A stretch of DNA of 64,000 nucleotides from NCBI GenBank assembly GCA_965213845.1, contig CBDCAI010000003.1:124001-188000 (forward strand). The letters are read 5' to 3'. The position numbers and the translations under genes are program-made. Positions 32,252-40,884 of this stretch are shown here, one piece after another. Source of the DNA: JBBROS01 sp965213845 (lineage in GTDB: Bacteria > Pseudomonadota > Alphaproteobacteria > Acetobacterales > Acetobacteraceae). Within the stretch, counting starts at the first letter, position 1. Every line of letters starts with the position of its first letter. The notes under the pieces are model-generated. The model ran no database searches, was not told where the DNA came from, and was given only the letters and a program-made list of their open reading frames with translations.

Positions 32252-33154
32252 TCAGGTCTGCACGGGCCGAGCCCCGTCGATCCCCGAAACAAGCCCGGGG
32301 AAGACGGATCTGGCGGGCCGCACGTGGCTGGGGGCACGCTCGGGGTGGTCGGTGATGAGGCCGTCGACGCCCCAGGCAATCAGGCGTTGCATGTCTTCGA
32401 CCTGATTGACCGTCCAGGGGATGACCTGCAGGCCGAGGTGGTGCGCCTCGGCCAGTGCGGCTTCGGTCAGTTCCTCCCAGGCGGGTGTCCAGGTACCGCC
32501 GCCTTCTTCGGCGACGACTTGCGGGACGGAGGCGGCGGCGGCGCGGCCCCACCATAGCTCGGGGTCGGCGATCGTCTCGGCCCGGGTGAGCCAGCCGCGT
32601 TTCACGTCGGGGCGGATCCGCCTTGCATGGCGGGGGGCGCGCCAGTCGAAGGATTGCAGGGTCACGCGGTCTGCGGCGCCGGCCGCCTCCACGACGTCAA
32701 GCACGCGCTCGGTCATGTCCTCGGCGCCCACCGTCCAGTCGGGGCGGTCCGGTTGCAGCTTCAGCTCGATGTTCCAGTGCATCGCCGGGTCGAAGGCCAG
32801 CGCCTCGGCCAGGGTGGGGATCCCAGCGCCGGGGGCCGGCACCTGGTCGGGGAAGGTGGCGGCGTAGCCGGAGCCGGGGCGGATGCGCCCGACCTCGAAG
32901 TCGCCGAGGTCCTCGAGCGTCAGCTGGCGGATGAGCGGCAGCGAGCCCTGGGGCCAGCGTCCGTCCATGCTGGCGACGTCGGGGTTGAGCGCCAGGTCGT
33001 GGTGCACGACGACGAAGCCGTCGCTGGTGACGCCGACGTCGATCTCGAAGCAGCCGACACCGAGGTCGCGGGCGCTGCGGAAGCCCTCGATCGTGTTCTC
33101 GGGGAACAGGCCGCGTGCGCCGCGATGGCCCTGGAGCTGGAAGCCGGGTGTCAT
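32252..33154 (-). CDS. Glycerophosphodiester phosphodiesterase
   Basis: 300 residues. The GDPD fold opens with LQGHRGARGLFPENT (catalytic His and Arg), then EIDVGVTSDG and VVHHDLALN (second His), NIELK (metal Glu), QSFDWRA and the ending GVDGLITDHPERA. It splits glycerophosphodiesters into glycerol-3-phosphate and an alcohol. No signal peptide is seen, so it is cytoplasmic. The last 25 codons run through a dispersed palindromic repeat (32281-32301), which has extended the C-terminus. Confidence 0.9.
   Translation of the reverse strand: MTPGFQLQGHRGARGLFPENTIEGFRSARDLGVGCFEIDVGVTSDGFVVVHHDLALNPDVASMDGRWPQGSLPLIRQLTLEDLGDFEVGRIRPGSGYAATFPDQVPAPGAGIPTLAEALAFDPAMHWNIELKLQPDRPDWTVGAEDMTERVLDVVEAAGAADRVTLQSFDWRAPRHARRIRPDVKRGWLTRAETIADPELWWGRAAAASVPQVVAEEGGGTWTPAWEELTEAALAEAHHLGLQVIPWTVNQVEDMQRLIAWGVDGLITDHPERAPSHVRPARSVFPGLVSGIDGARPVQT
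32281..32301. repeat. Second copy of the CCCCGG-type palindrome, inside a gene end
   Basis: TCCCCG-n9-CGGGGA within GATCCCCGAAACAAGCCCGG and following bases. It is closely related to the repeat at 3348-3370. It lies inside the last codons of the GDPD gene, where it encodes FPGLVSGID. Its spread across the genome would need a search. Confidence 0.5.
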
Positions 33155-33198
33155 CGGGCGGTCTTGCCGAAGCTGTCGTGCCGGGTCAATAAGGCGGG

Positions 33199-33945
33199 AT
33201 GACGGATCGCATCCTCGGCGTGCTGGGCGGCATGGGGCCGCTGGCCAGCGCCCATTTCATGGTGCGGCTGACGCTGCTGACCCCGGCGGCGCGCGACCAG
33301 GACCACATCCCGGCGATCCTGTGGTCGGACCCGCGGGTGCCGGACCGCACGGCGGCGAAGGCCGGCACCGGCCCCGACCCTCTGCCCGCCCTGATCCGCG
33401 GCCTGCATGGGCTGGAGGCTGCGGGCTGCGGCGCCATCGCCATCCCTTGCAACACGGCGCATGGCTGGATCGACGGCATGCGGGCCGCGACCGGGCTGCC
33501 GATCCTCAGCATCATCGACGCCGCAACCGGAGACCTGCGCCGGCAGGGCGTGGGGCCGGGCCCCGTGGGCATCATGGGCACCGCGGCCACGCTGGCGATG
33601 CGGCTGTACCAGCAGCAGCTGGAGGCGCTGGGCTGGCCCTGCCTGCAACCGACGGACGACGAGATGGCGCGGCTGGTGTCGCCGGCGATCGCGCTGGTGA
33701 AGGCGAACCGGGTGGCGGACGCCTATGCGCCGCTGGCCGAGGCGGTGGGCCTGTTGCGGGGCCGCGGCGCACAGGCGGTGGTGCTGGGCTGCACGGAGAT
33801 CCCGCTGGGGATCGGGGCCGGGCCGTGGCAGACGCTGGGCGTGCCGGTGGTGGACACGATCGACGCGCTGGCCCGGGCCGCCATCGGCTGGGCGCGGCCC
33901 GGGGTTGAAATCGAGGCTCAGGCGTCGAACGGCAGCCCGACGTAG
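33199..33945 (+). CDS. Aspartate/glutamate racemase family protein
   Basis: 248 residues, starting 44 bp from the divergent GDPD gene. The N-terminus ILGVLGGMGPLASAHFM is typical of the RacD/YgeA branch. The two catalytic Cys are in IPCNTAHGW and VLGCTEIPL. It would interconvert L- and D-amino acids such as aspartate or a broad range. It is not closely similar to the racemase at 3386-4036, which is of the hydantoin type. Its last 28 bp overlap the end of pobA on the opposite strand. Confidence 0.87.
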   Translation: MTDRILGVLGGMGPLASAHFMVRLTLLTPAARDQDHIPAILWSDPRVPDRTAAKAGTGPDPLPALIRGLHGLEAAGCGAIAIPCNTAHGWIDGMRAATGLPILSIIDAATGDLRRQGVGPGPVGIMGTAATLAMRLYQQQLEALGWPCLQPTDDEMARLVSPAIALVKANRVADAYAPLAEAVGLLRGRGAQAVVLGCTEIPLGIGAGPWQTLGVPVVDTIDALARAAIGWARPGVEIEAQASNGSPT

Positions 33946-35099
33946 TTCTCGGCGACGGAGGCCGCGGCGGGGCGCATCGTGCGGATGAGGTCCAGGTCGG
34001 CGAAGTGGATGCGCCGCTCGAACTCCGTCTCGGCGTCGTTCCGGTGCAGCATGGTCGTCATGAACCAGCTGAACCGCTCGCCCTTCCAGATGCGGCGCAG
34101 GCAGGTGGCGCTATACTGGCTCAGCGGCACCGGGTCGTTGCGGCGATAATGCGCCTCCATCGCGCGGGACAGCACCAGCACGTCGGCGACGGCCAGGTTG
34201 AGGCCCTTGGCGCCCGTGGGCGGCACGATGTGGGCGGCGTCGCCGGCGATGAACAGGCGGCCGTACTGCATGGGCTCGCAGACGAAGGAGCGGAGCGGGA
34301 TGATGCCCTTCTGGAAGATGCGTCCCTCGTGCAGGGTCCAGCCGTCGCCGGTGCCCAGGCGCTCGTGCAGCTGGCCCCAGATGCGGTCGTCCGACCAGGC
34401 CGCGATCGGGTCGGCGGGGTCGCACTGAATGTACATGCGCTGCACGTCGGGCGAGCGGGTGCTCAGCAGGGCGAAGCCGTCGCCCTGGTTGGCATAAATC
34501 AGCTCGGGCCAGGAAAGCGGGGCCTCGGTCAGGATGCCGAGCCAGCCGAAGGGATAGACCTTCTGGTATTCGGTCCGCAGCGCCCGCGGGATGGCCTGGC
34601 GTCCGGGACCGTGGAAGCCGTCGGCGCCCACCACGTAGTCGCAGTGCAGCGTCTCCTGCGCACCGCCCGGCTGGCGGAAGGTGATGGACGGGGTGTCGGT
34701 GTCCACGCCGTGGATCGCGGTCTCCGTGACGTCGAAGGCGATGGTGCCGCCCTGGGCCAGGCGCCCGGCGACGAGGTCGCGCAGCACCTCGTGTTGCGGA
34801 TAGACGGTGACGCGCTTGCCGCCGGTCAGCGCCGCGATGTCCAGGTGGTGGCGTTCGCGGTTCCATTGCAGGGTGACGCCGCTGTGCACATGCGCCTCCT
34901 GCTGCATGCGGGCGCCCAGGCCCAGCTCGTGCAGCAGCTCGGTCACCCAATGCTCCAGCACGCCGGCGCGTATGGTGCTTTCCACGTCGGTGCGGCTGCG
35001 GCTTTCCAGGTTGACGGCCTCGATGCCCGCCCGGTGCAGCAGCAGCGCCAGGAACAGCCCGGCCGGCCCTGCCCCCACGATCCCGACCTGTGTCCGCAT
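33918..35099 (-). CDS. pobA: 4-hydroxybenzoate 3-monooxygenase
   Basis: 393 residues, the standard length. The FAD-binding start VGIVGAGPAGLFLALLL, ESRSRTDVESTIRAGVLEH, VGADGFHGPGR (DG motif) and FIAGDAAHIVPPTGAKGLNL (second FAD motif) match PobA closely along the whole length. It hydroxylates 4-hydroxybenzoate to protocatechuate with NADPH and oxygen, feeding the beta-ketoadipate or 4,5-cleavage route. No pobR regulator or ring-cleavage genes are adjacent, which is unusual for a catabolic gene. Confidence 0.94.
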   Translation of the reverse strand: MRTQVGIVGAGPAGLFLALLLHRAGIEAVNLESRSRTDVESTIRAGVLEHWVTELLHELGLGARMQQEAHVHSGVTLQWNRERHHLDIAALTGGKRVTVYPQHEVLRDLVAGRLAQGGTIAFDVTETAIHGVDTDTPSITFRQPGGAQETLHCDYVVGADGFHGPGRQAIPRALRTEYQKVYPFGWLGILTEAPLSWPELIYANQGDGFALLSTRSPDVQRMYIQCDPADPIAAWSDDRIWGQLHERLGTGDGWTLHEGRIFQKGIIPLRSFVCEPMQYGRLFIAGDAAHIVPPTGAKGLNLAVADVLVLSRAMEAHYRRNDPVPLSQYSATCLRRIWKGERFSWFMTTMLHRNDAETEFERRIHFADLDLIRTMRPAAASVAENYVGLPFDA

Positions 35100-35131
35100 G
35101 TCTGACGCCCTCAGCTGTTGCGATGGAACAT

Positions 35132-35157
35132 GGGATGCCGGGTCAAACCCGCATCCC
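35132..35157 (-). terminator. Bulged hairpin at the M28 gene end
   Basis: GGGATG-C-CGGGT and ACCCGCATCCC form an 11-bp stem with one bulged C and a 3-base loop. It spans the stop codon of the M28 peptidase gene and precedes pobA on the same strand, so it may separate the two transcripts. Confidence 0.4.
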
Positions 35158-36417
35158 GGCGAGCGTCTCGGGCGGGGCGGTCAGCGCCGCCCAGGTGAGG
35201 GCGGCCGCGGCCACCGCCGCTTGGCGCAGCTCGCCCTCGGCGACCTTGTCGCGCGTGTCGGCCGCGGTCAGCACGTGCCAGAGGTGGGAGTTGGGCTCGT
35301 CGAAGCCCGCGACCAGGCGCAGCGCCGGGATGCCGTGGGCGGCGAAGTTGGCGTGGTCCGAGTTGGCCATCAGCGGCAGGTGCACGCCGACGGGGATGCC
35401 GGCCGCCGCCGTGGTGTCGCGCACGAAGTCGCCCAGGGCGGGGAAGCCGCTGCACAGCGCGGTCAGCCGCCCTGCCCCGGCCACGGAATCGAGGTTCACG
35501 TTCAGCACCATGCGCGCCCGCTCGTTGCCGGACAGGCCGGCGAGGTAGTCGCGGGAGCCGGTCAGGCCCCACTCCTCGGCGCTGAACAGGGCCAGGCGCA
35601 GACCCCGCCGGAAGTGGGCGGCGTGGGGGGCGAGGGCGCGGGCGACCGCGATGGCGACGGCCACGCCCGAGGCGTTGTCGATGGCGCTTTCGGCCGGGTC
35701 GTGCCCGTCCACGTGGGCGCTCAGCACGACCCAGCCGTCACCGGCACCGGGGATGTCGAACAACAGGGTCTCGGTCTCGGCCGGGAACTCCGCGGTCGCC
35801 AGCGCGGCATGGACGCGCGCCCGGCCCTGGCTGGGCGCAAGCCGGGCCGCCGCCTCGGGCGAGATGCCGAAGGCGGGGATGCCGGGCTCCGTCCCGCGGC
35901 CGCTGGAGCCGGCGACGCCGCGCGTCGGAAGCGGCCCGGCGATCAGGAAGCCGACGGCGCCGGCAGCGACCGCGGCGGGGTATTTCAGCCGGCGATGGAT
36001 GTGCCCGGCGGCGAACATGTACTCATGCCGCACCAGCGCGAACCGGCCACGCAACGCGTCGCCCAGGGCCGCGAACTCGGCCGCCGTGCCGCGCCCGACC
36101 GGCACGACCTCCGCCTCGATGCCACCGGCAGGCGTGGGGGCGGAGCGGACGAGCGGCAGGGCGGTCAGCGGGACCGGCCCGTTCGGGCCCAGCAGATGCA
36201 GTGCGGCCGCATCCACCCGCCAGCCGTCATAGGAAGTGGGCACGATCTCGGCCGGGCGTCCCGTGGCGTCCGCGCCCAGCCGGCGCACGAGGTCGAGCGC
36301 GGCCCTTTCGGAGTCGGTGCCCGTCAGACGTCCGCCGCAGTCGCACAGGGCGGCGAAGGTGGCCGGCAGCGCCGCATCGGCGAACAGCCGGGGGATGACG
36401 TCGTCGGGAAGGGTCAT
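35143..36417 (-). CDS. M28 family zinc metallopeptidase
   Basis: 424 residues from an ATG at 36417 (AGGAG upstream, tightly spaced). No signal peptide is present. A PA-like insert sits at about residues 120-200. The catalytic domain has VVLSAHVDGHDPAESAIDN (metal His and Asp), LALFSAEEWGLTGS (catalytic and metal Glu), LNVNLDSV (metal Asp) and, near the end, SHLWHVLTAADT with the last His. It is an aminopeptidase- or carboxypeptidase-like enzyme. It resembles peptidases that act on small peptides; the substrate is unknown. Confidence 0.87.
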   Translation of the reverse strand: MTLPDDVIPRLFADAALPATFAALCDCGGRLTGTDSERAALDLVRRLGADATGRPAEIVPTSYDGWRVDAAALHLLGPNGPVPLTALPLVRSAPTPAGGIEAEVVPVGRGTAAEFAALGDALRGRFALVRHEYMFAAGHIHRRLKYPAAVAAGAVGFLIAGPLPTRGVAGSSGRGTEPGIPAFGISPEAAARLAPSQGRARVHAALATAEFPAETETLLFDIPGAGDGWVVLSAHVDGHDPAESAIDNASGVAVAIAVARALAPHAAHFRRGLRLALFSAEEWGLTGSRDYLAGLSGNERARMVLNVNLDSVAGAGRLTALCSGFPALGDFVRDTTAAAGIPVGVHLPLMANSDHANFAAHGIPALRLVAGFDEPNSHLWHVLTAADTRDKVAEGELRQAAVAAAALTWAALTAPPETLAGMRV

Positions 36418-36558
36418 GCTCCTGCTTACAGCAGCCCGGCGCAAGCGCCCACCCATCACGGAGTCACGGGCGTTCAGCCACCGCAGAGGGGCGCGGTTGA
36501 CCGCGTGCCCTGCCGTCAACAGAGTGGCGGCGAACGCGCCCCGACGGAGTCCGCGCCC

Positions 36559-37347
36559 ATGCCAGCGCGCCGCGCGCCCGCCCTCGTGCTTGCCATCGCC
36601 ATCACCTGCGCCATCGCCTGTGCCGGACTGGCGGGCCGGGCTGCCGCGGCCGAATTTTCCGAGCAGCCGGTGCGGGTGGAGGAGCTGGAGTCGCAGGCCG
36701 GGTCGCCGCCGCGCCCGCAGAAAATCCGGTGCCTGAGCTATGCCGGGTTCATGGTGCGCACCGTGCATGACGGCGACGACATCGGCACCTCGTCCGTCGC
36801 CGTGGCCGTGCCGTCCGCGCCCTGCACGGCAGAGCTGGGGCCGCGCCTGGTGGTGCTGCCGGGCGCCGGATCCATGGAGGTGGGCGGCGCGGTGGGCCGG
36901 TTCCTGCTGCTGGTCTGGCCCGACGGGGCGAACGGGGCCACCGTGTTCTCGGTGTTCGACACGGTCACGCGGCGCAAGCTGTATACCGACTCCGTCAAGC
37001 TCGACGGCTTCACGCGGCTGGCTGCCGGCCATGGGGGCGACACGCTGGAGCTGGGGTTCGTGCGCGTGCTCGATGCCCGCTGCTCCCTGGTGGTCGAGGG
37101 GGCGGCCTGCTGGGCGCGCTTCTCGCGGGAGGCGAAGCTGCCGCCCGAGATCGTCCGCCGGGGGCCGCCGCTCGCCGCCTGCGCCGCGGCCTATGCACAA
37201 GGGTCTGCCGTTCGGAAGCAGGGCGCGCCGAAGCCAAGGGCCGAGGACCCCAGCGTGGTGGCCTACGAGGTCGGCATGACGATCCCCGCGTCGGGATCCG
37301 TGAAGGTGCTGTCCCGCGGCGAGCTGTCCTGCTGGCCGTCGGAATGA
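36559..37347 (+). CDS. Secreted protein of unknown function
   Basis: 262 residues from an ATG at 36559 (GGAG about 9 bp upstream). A signal peptide (ALVLAIAITCAIACAGLAGR, cut after AAA near residue 31) is clear. The mature part has six cysteines (for example IRCLSYAGF, APCTAEL, DARCSLV, GAACWARF, LAACAAAY, LSCWPSE), which suggests three disulfides in the periplasm. Long beta-strand-like stretches (GPRLVVLPG, FLLLVWPDG) are visible. I do not recognise a family. It is divergent from the M28 peptidase gene. Confidence 0.68.
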   Translation: MPARRAPALVLAIAITCAIACAGLAGRAAAAEFSEQPVRVEELESQAGSPPRPQKIRCLSYAGFMVRTVHDGDDIGTSSVAVAVPSAPCTAELGPRLVVLPGAGSMEVGGAVGRFLLLVWPDGANGATVFSVFDTVTRRKLYTDSVKLDGFTRLAAGHGGDTLELGFVRVLDARCSLVVEGAACWARFSREAKLPPEIVRRGPPLAACAAAYAQGSAVRKQGAPKPRAEDPSVVAYEVGMTIPASGSVKVLSRGELSCWPSE

Positions 37348-37405
37348 GCCCGGCGGAACGCCTGACAAAGACTCATGCCAGCGGGCATTGTTTATGACCT
37401 TTGGA

Positions 37406-37437
37406 AAGGGTCGCCGCTCTTAAGGGTCGCGGTTCTT
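37406..37437. repeat. Imperfect 16-bp direct repeat before epmB
   Basis: AAGGGTCGCCGCTCTT (37406-37421) is followed at once by AAGGGTCGCGGTTCTT (37422-37437), matching at 13 of 16 positions. It lies 20 bp before the start of epmB and could be a regulator site. Just upstream, ATGCC-AGCG-GGCAT (37375-37388) is a small inverted repeat. Confidence 0.4.
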
Positions 37438-37456
37438 TACCGGGCGCCGCTCGTCT

Positions 37457-38518
37457 ATGATGGCCGGGCGCATGACCATGACCCATTCCCTCCGCAGCAC
37501 CGCCGACCTCCTCGAAGCCGGGCTCGTCATGCCCGGCCAGGCTGCCGCGCTGGAGGCGGTGGGGACCCGCTATGCCGTCGCCATCACGCCGGCGATGCGC
37601 GCCCTGATCCAGGCGCCGGACGACCCGATCGCCCGCCAGTTCGTGCCGGACGCGCGCGAGCTGGACACGTCGCCGCACGAGCGCCTGGACCCGATCGGCG
37701 ACGACGCCCTCTCGCCCCTGCCCGGCATCGTGCACCGCTACCCCGACCGCGTGCTGCTCAAGCCCCTGCTGATCTGCCCGGTGTACTGCCGCTTCTGCTT
37801 CCGCCGCGAGCATGTCGGCCCCGCCGGCGGGCTGCTGACCGAGGCCGAGACGGAGGCCGCGCTCGACTACATCCGGGCGCGCCCCGCCATCCGCGAGGTC
37901 ATCCTGACGGGCGGCGACCCGCTGATGCTCTCGCCGCGCCGCCTGTCGTCCCTGCTGGAGGCGCTGGCCGCCATCCCGCATCTGGAGCTGCTGCGGCTGC
38001 ATACCCGCGTGCCGGTGGCCGAGCCGGGCCGGGTCACGCCCGCGCTGGCGGCGGCGCTGGCGGTCGAGACGCCGACCTGGCTGGTCGTGCATGCCAACCA
38101 CGCGCGGGAGTTCACGGACGAGGCACGGGCGGCGCTGCGGCAAATCGGGTCGCGGGGGGTGCCGCTGCTGGGCCAGTCCGTGCTGCTGCGCGGCGTGAAC
38201 GACAGCGCCCCGGCGCTGGAGGCGCTGTTCCGCGCCATGCTGCGGGCCCGGGTCAAGCCCTACTACCTGCACCAGCTGGACCCGGCGCCGGGCACGGCCC
38301 GCTTCCACGTGCCCATCGCCGAGGGCCGGGCGCTTCTGGCGGCCCTGCGCGGCCGGGTGACCGGGCTGGCGTGGCCGACCTACGTGCTGGACATCCCGGG
38401 CGGGCACGGCAAGGTGCCGATCGGGCCGGACTACCTGGACGCGGGGTTGGAAGACCAAAGGGTTCGAGACCCCAGGGGAGCCTGGCATCCGCTTGCCGGG
38501 GCGGGCCCCAGCGGTTAA
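37457..38518 (+). CDS. epmB: EF-P beta-lysylation protein EpmB (lysine 2,3-aminomutase family)
   Basis: 353 residues from the first of several in-frame ATGs (37457, 37460, 37472, 37478); none has a clear ribosome site, and a start at 37472 is possible. It is a radical SAM enzyme with PLP: the cluster motif CPVYCRFC (Cys107, Cys111, Cys114), then EVILTGGDPLML, RLHTRVPV and the PLP region around LPGTARFHVPI and PSYVLDIPGG-like YVLDIPGGHGK. It isomerises L-alpha-lysine to beta-lysine for attachment to EF-P. The efp gene starts 57 bp downstream, which supports EpmB rather than catabolic KamA. EpmA is not in the window. Confidence 0.88.
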   Translation: MMAGRMTMTHSLRSTADLLEAGLVMPGQAAALEAVGTRYAVAITPAMRALIQAPDDPIARQFVPDARELDTSPHERLDPIGDDALSPLPGIVHRYPDRVLLKPLLICPVYCRFCFRREHVGPAGGLLTEAETEAALDYIRARPAIREVILTGGDPLMLSPRRLSSLLEALAAIPHLELLRLHTRVPVAEPGRVTPALAAALAVETPTWLVVHANHAREFTDEARAALRQIGSRGVPLLGQSVLLRGVNDSAPALEALFRAMLRARVKPYYLHQLDPAPGTARFHVPIAEGRALLAALRGRVTGLAWPTYVLDIPGGHGKVPIGPDYLDAGLEDQRVRDPRGAWHPLAGAGPSG

Positions 38519-38575
38519 AAGCCGGGTTCCGCACTGCCCGCCTCCCTTACACTTCCAGCGACCAGGTTCATTCCC

Positions 38576-39142
38576 ATGAAGCAGCAGGCCAACCTCATCC
38601 GTGCCGGACAGGTGCTCGAGCACGACGGCAATCGCTGGACGGTGCTGAAGCAGCAGATCATCACCCCGGGCAAGGGCGGCGCCTTCATCCAGGTCGAGAT
38701 GCGCAACCTGAAGTCCGGCAACAAGACGAACGAGCGCTGGCGCACGGCGGATACCGTCGAGCGGCTGCAGACCTCCGAGGCGGACTTCACCTATTCCTAC
38801 ACGGACGGCGAGAACATCGTCCTGATGGACCCCGAGACCTTCGAACAGACCATGATCCCCTTGGGTCTGCTGGGCGAGCTCGCGCCCTTCCTGCAGGACA
38901 ACATGACCGTCACGGTCGACATGGTCGAGAACGACCCCGTCGCCGTGCGCCTGCCGGCGACCGTGGTGCTGGAGGTGGTCGAGGCGGACCCGGTCGTGAA
39001 GGGCCAGACCGCCACCAGCTCCTACAAGCCCGCCAAGCTCGCCAACGGCGTCAAGACGCAGGTGCCGCCCTTCGTCGAGGCCGGCGAGCGCATCGTGGTG
39101 CGCACCGAGGACGCGAGCTACGTCGAGCGGGCGAAGGGCTAG
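38576..39142 (+). CDS. efp: Elongation factor P
   Basis: 188 residues, the normal length, with three beta-barrel domains. The tip of domain I, ITPGKGGAF, carries Lys33, the residue that receives beta-lysine in EpmA/EpmB organisms. The domain III end (GERIVVRTEDASYVERAKG) is typical. EF-P binds the ribosome and relieves stalling at polyproline; several neighbours encode Pro-rich proteins (for example the OmpA-like protein at 40006-40884). It is between epmB and suhB, all in one direction. Confidence 0.97.
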   Translation: MKQQANLIRAGQVLEHDGNRWTVLKQQIITPGKGGAFIQVEMRNLKSGNKTNERWRTADTVERLQTSEADFTYSYTDGENIVLMDPETFEQTMIPLGLLGELAPFLQDNMTVTVDMVENDPVAVRLPATVVLEVVEADPVVKGQTATSSYKPAKLANGVKTQVPPFVEAGERIVVRTEDASYVERAKG

Positions 39143-39154
39143 GGGCCCAGGCCG

Positions 39155-40006
39155 ATGGCGCTTCGCCTGTCGCCGCACATGACGGTGATGCAGAACGCCG
39201 CCCAGAAGGCCGCCAAGCGCCTGCTGCGCGACTTCAACGAGGTCGAGCAGCTGCAGGTCAGCATCAAGGGGCCGTCGGACTTCGTCAGCCAGGCCGACAT
39301 CCGCGCCGAGCAGACGCTGCGCGAGGAGCTGACGAAGGCCCGCCCCGGCTACGCCTTCCTGATGGAGGAGAGCGGCGCCAGCGGCAGCGAGAACTGGGCC
39401 TGGCGCTGGGTGGTGGACCCGCTGGACGGCACCACCAACTTCCTGCACGGCGTGCCGCAATGGTGCATCTCCATCGCGCTGCAGCGGCGCCTGCCGGACG
39501 GCAGCGGCGAGGTCGCGGCCGGCATGATCTACAACCCGGTCAACGACGAGATGTTCTGGGCCGAGCGCGGGGCCGGCGCCTTCCTGAACGAGAAGCGGCT
39601 GCGCGTCTCCGCCCGCCGGGAGCTGAGCGCCGCGCTGTTCGCCACGGGCATCCCGTTCGCCGCGGTGTCGGCGCCCAACCGGCTGGCGTTCGCGCGCACC
39701 CTGGGCGTGTTGATGCCGCAGGTGGCCGGCATCCGCCGCTTCGGCGCGGCCGCGCTGGACCTCGCCTGGGTCGCCGCCGGACGGTATGACGGATACTGGG
39801 AGCTGGGGCTGAAACCCTGGGACATGGCGGCCGGGATCCTGATCGTGCGCGAGGCCGGGGGCTACGTGACGGACGCGGCGGGCAGGGAGAGCACGGTGCT
39901 CGACACTGCCGGCAACGACGTGGTTGCGGCCAACCCGCACATGCACAAGCTGCTGCTGGAGGTCGTCGCCCAGGGCGTCCATGCCGCCGAGGGCCGCGCC
40001 GCCTGA
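39155..40006 (+). CDS. suhB: Inositol monophosphatase family protein (SuhB-like)
   Basis: 283 residues, 12 bp after efp. Motifs are KGPSDFVSQADIRAEQTL, FLMEESG, WVVDPLDGTTNFLHG (metal and catalytic Asp) and GLKPWDMAAGILIVREAGG. The inclusion of TTNFLHG identifies the SuhB branch; cysQ at 21.3 kb is the paralogue. It hydrolyses inositol-1-phosphate or related sugar phosphates, and SuhB also acts in rRNA antitermination in some species. Its TGA overlaps the next ATG. Confidence 0.92.
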   Translation: MALRLSPHMTVMQNAAQKAAKRLLRDFNEVEQLQVSIKGPSDFVSQADIRAEQTLREELTKARPGYAFLMEESGASGSENWAWRWVVDPLDGTTNFLHGVPQWCISIALQRRLPDGSGEVAAGMIYNPVNDEMFWAERGAGAFLNEKRLRVSARRELSAALFATGIPFAAVSAPNRLAFARTLGVLMPQVAGIRRFGAAALDLAWVAAGRYDGYWELGLKPWDMAAGILIVREAGGYVTDAAGRESTVLDTAGNDVVAANPHMHKLLLEVVAQGVHAAEGRAA

Positions 40007-40884
40007 TGCCAGGCCGGCGCCCCGGCCCGACCGTCGTGGGTGTCGTCACGGGCGCCGTCGCGGGTGCCGTCCTGGCCGGCCTCATGATCGCGGGGCGCCC
40101 GCAGCCGGCGGCGGCCCAGGCGTTCGCCCAGGTGACGGTCAACCCCGGCGCGCTCGACCTGCTGCCCGCCGCGCCCGCCCGGCCGGCGTCGCCGCGCCCG
40201 CAACCGCGGCCCGCACCCCGCAGCCCCGCCGCGCCGCGACCCGCCACACCGGGACAGGCTGCCACCCCCAACCCGGCCGGCACGCAGCAAGCCGGCACGA
40301 AGCCCACGGGCCCGAATCAGGCAGGGGCCACGTCGGCCGGGGCCGCAGCCTCGTCCGCCACGCCGGCGAAGCCCACGCCACCCCCGTTGCCCGTCGTGCC
40401 CCCGGCCATCGCTGCCCTGCCGCCGCCGCTCGCCGTGCCGCCGCCCCGCGCCCAGCCCGTCGCAACGGTCTCCGTCTCGCCGGACGCCCCGGGGGTCGCC
40501 TCCCCGGTCCCCAACGGCACCCGCGTCACATTCGGGACCGACCGGCAGGACCTGAACCCGGGCACCGAGGCGGCCCTGCGCGCCTTCGCCCGGCAGATGC
40601 GCGGCAACGACCTGGCCACGGTCAACATCTATGCCTATGCCGCGGGCACGCCCGACGACCCCTCCACCGCGCGGCGGCTGGCCCTGGGCCGGGCGCTTGC
40701 GGCCCGCGCCGTGCTCATCAACGAGGGTGTCGCCTCCACCCGCATCTATCCGCGTTCCATGCCGCCCACCGGAAGCGAGCCGGCCAGCGACCGGGTGGAC
40801 GTGCTGCTGGGGCCACCAGGGCCCCCCACGTCGTCTGGGACAGGGCCCGCGCCCACACCCACACCGGGCGTTCCCGCGCGATGA
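40006..40884 (+). CDS. OmpA-family protein with Pro/Ala-rich linker
   Basis: 292 residues; the ATG overlaps the suhB stop (TGATG). An N-terminal signal or membrane anchor (VVGVVTGAVAGAVLAGLMIAG) is followed by about 125 residues rich in Pro, Ala and Thr that should span periplasmic space. Residues about 165-270 form a small OmpA-like domain (VTFGTDRQDLNPGTEAALRA, VNIYAYAAG, ARRLALGRALAARAVLINEG, DRVDVLLG), but the usual peptidoglycan-binding Asp/Arg set is only partly present. It overlaps the MotA-like gene by 4 bp, so it belongs to the same three-gene unit. Confidence 0.82.
   Translation: MPGRRPGPTVVGVVTGAVAGAVLAGLMIAGRPQPAAAQAFAQVTVNPGALDLLPAAPARPASPRPQPRPAPRSPAAPRPATPGQAATPNPAGTQQAGTKPTGPNQAGATSAGAAASSATPAKPTPPPLPVVPPAIAALPPPLAVPPPRAQPVATVSVSPDAPGVASPVPNGTRVTFGTDRQDLNPGTEAALRAFARQMRGNDLATVNIYAYAAGTPDDPSTARRLALGRALAARAVLINEGVASTRIYPRSMPPTGSEPASDRVDVLLGPPGPPTSSGTGPAPTPTPGVPAR

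Noticed and set aside
37457..38518. Catabolic lysine 2,3-aminomutase (KamA)
   Set aside because: The length of about 350 residues and the adjacent efp gene favour EpmB; KamA proteins are longer and occur with lysine-fermentation genes.
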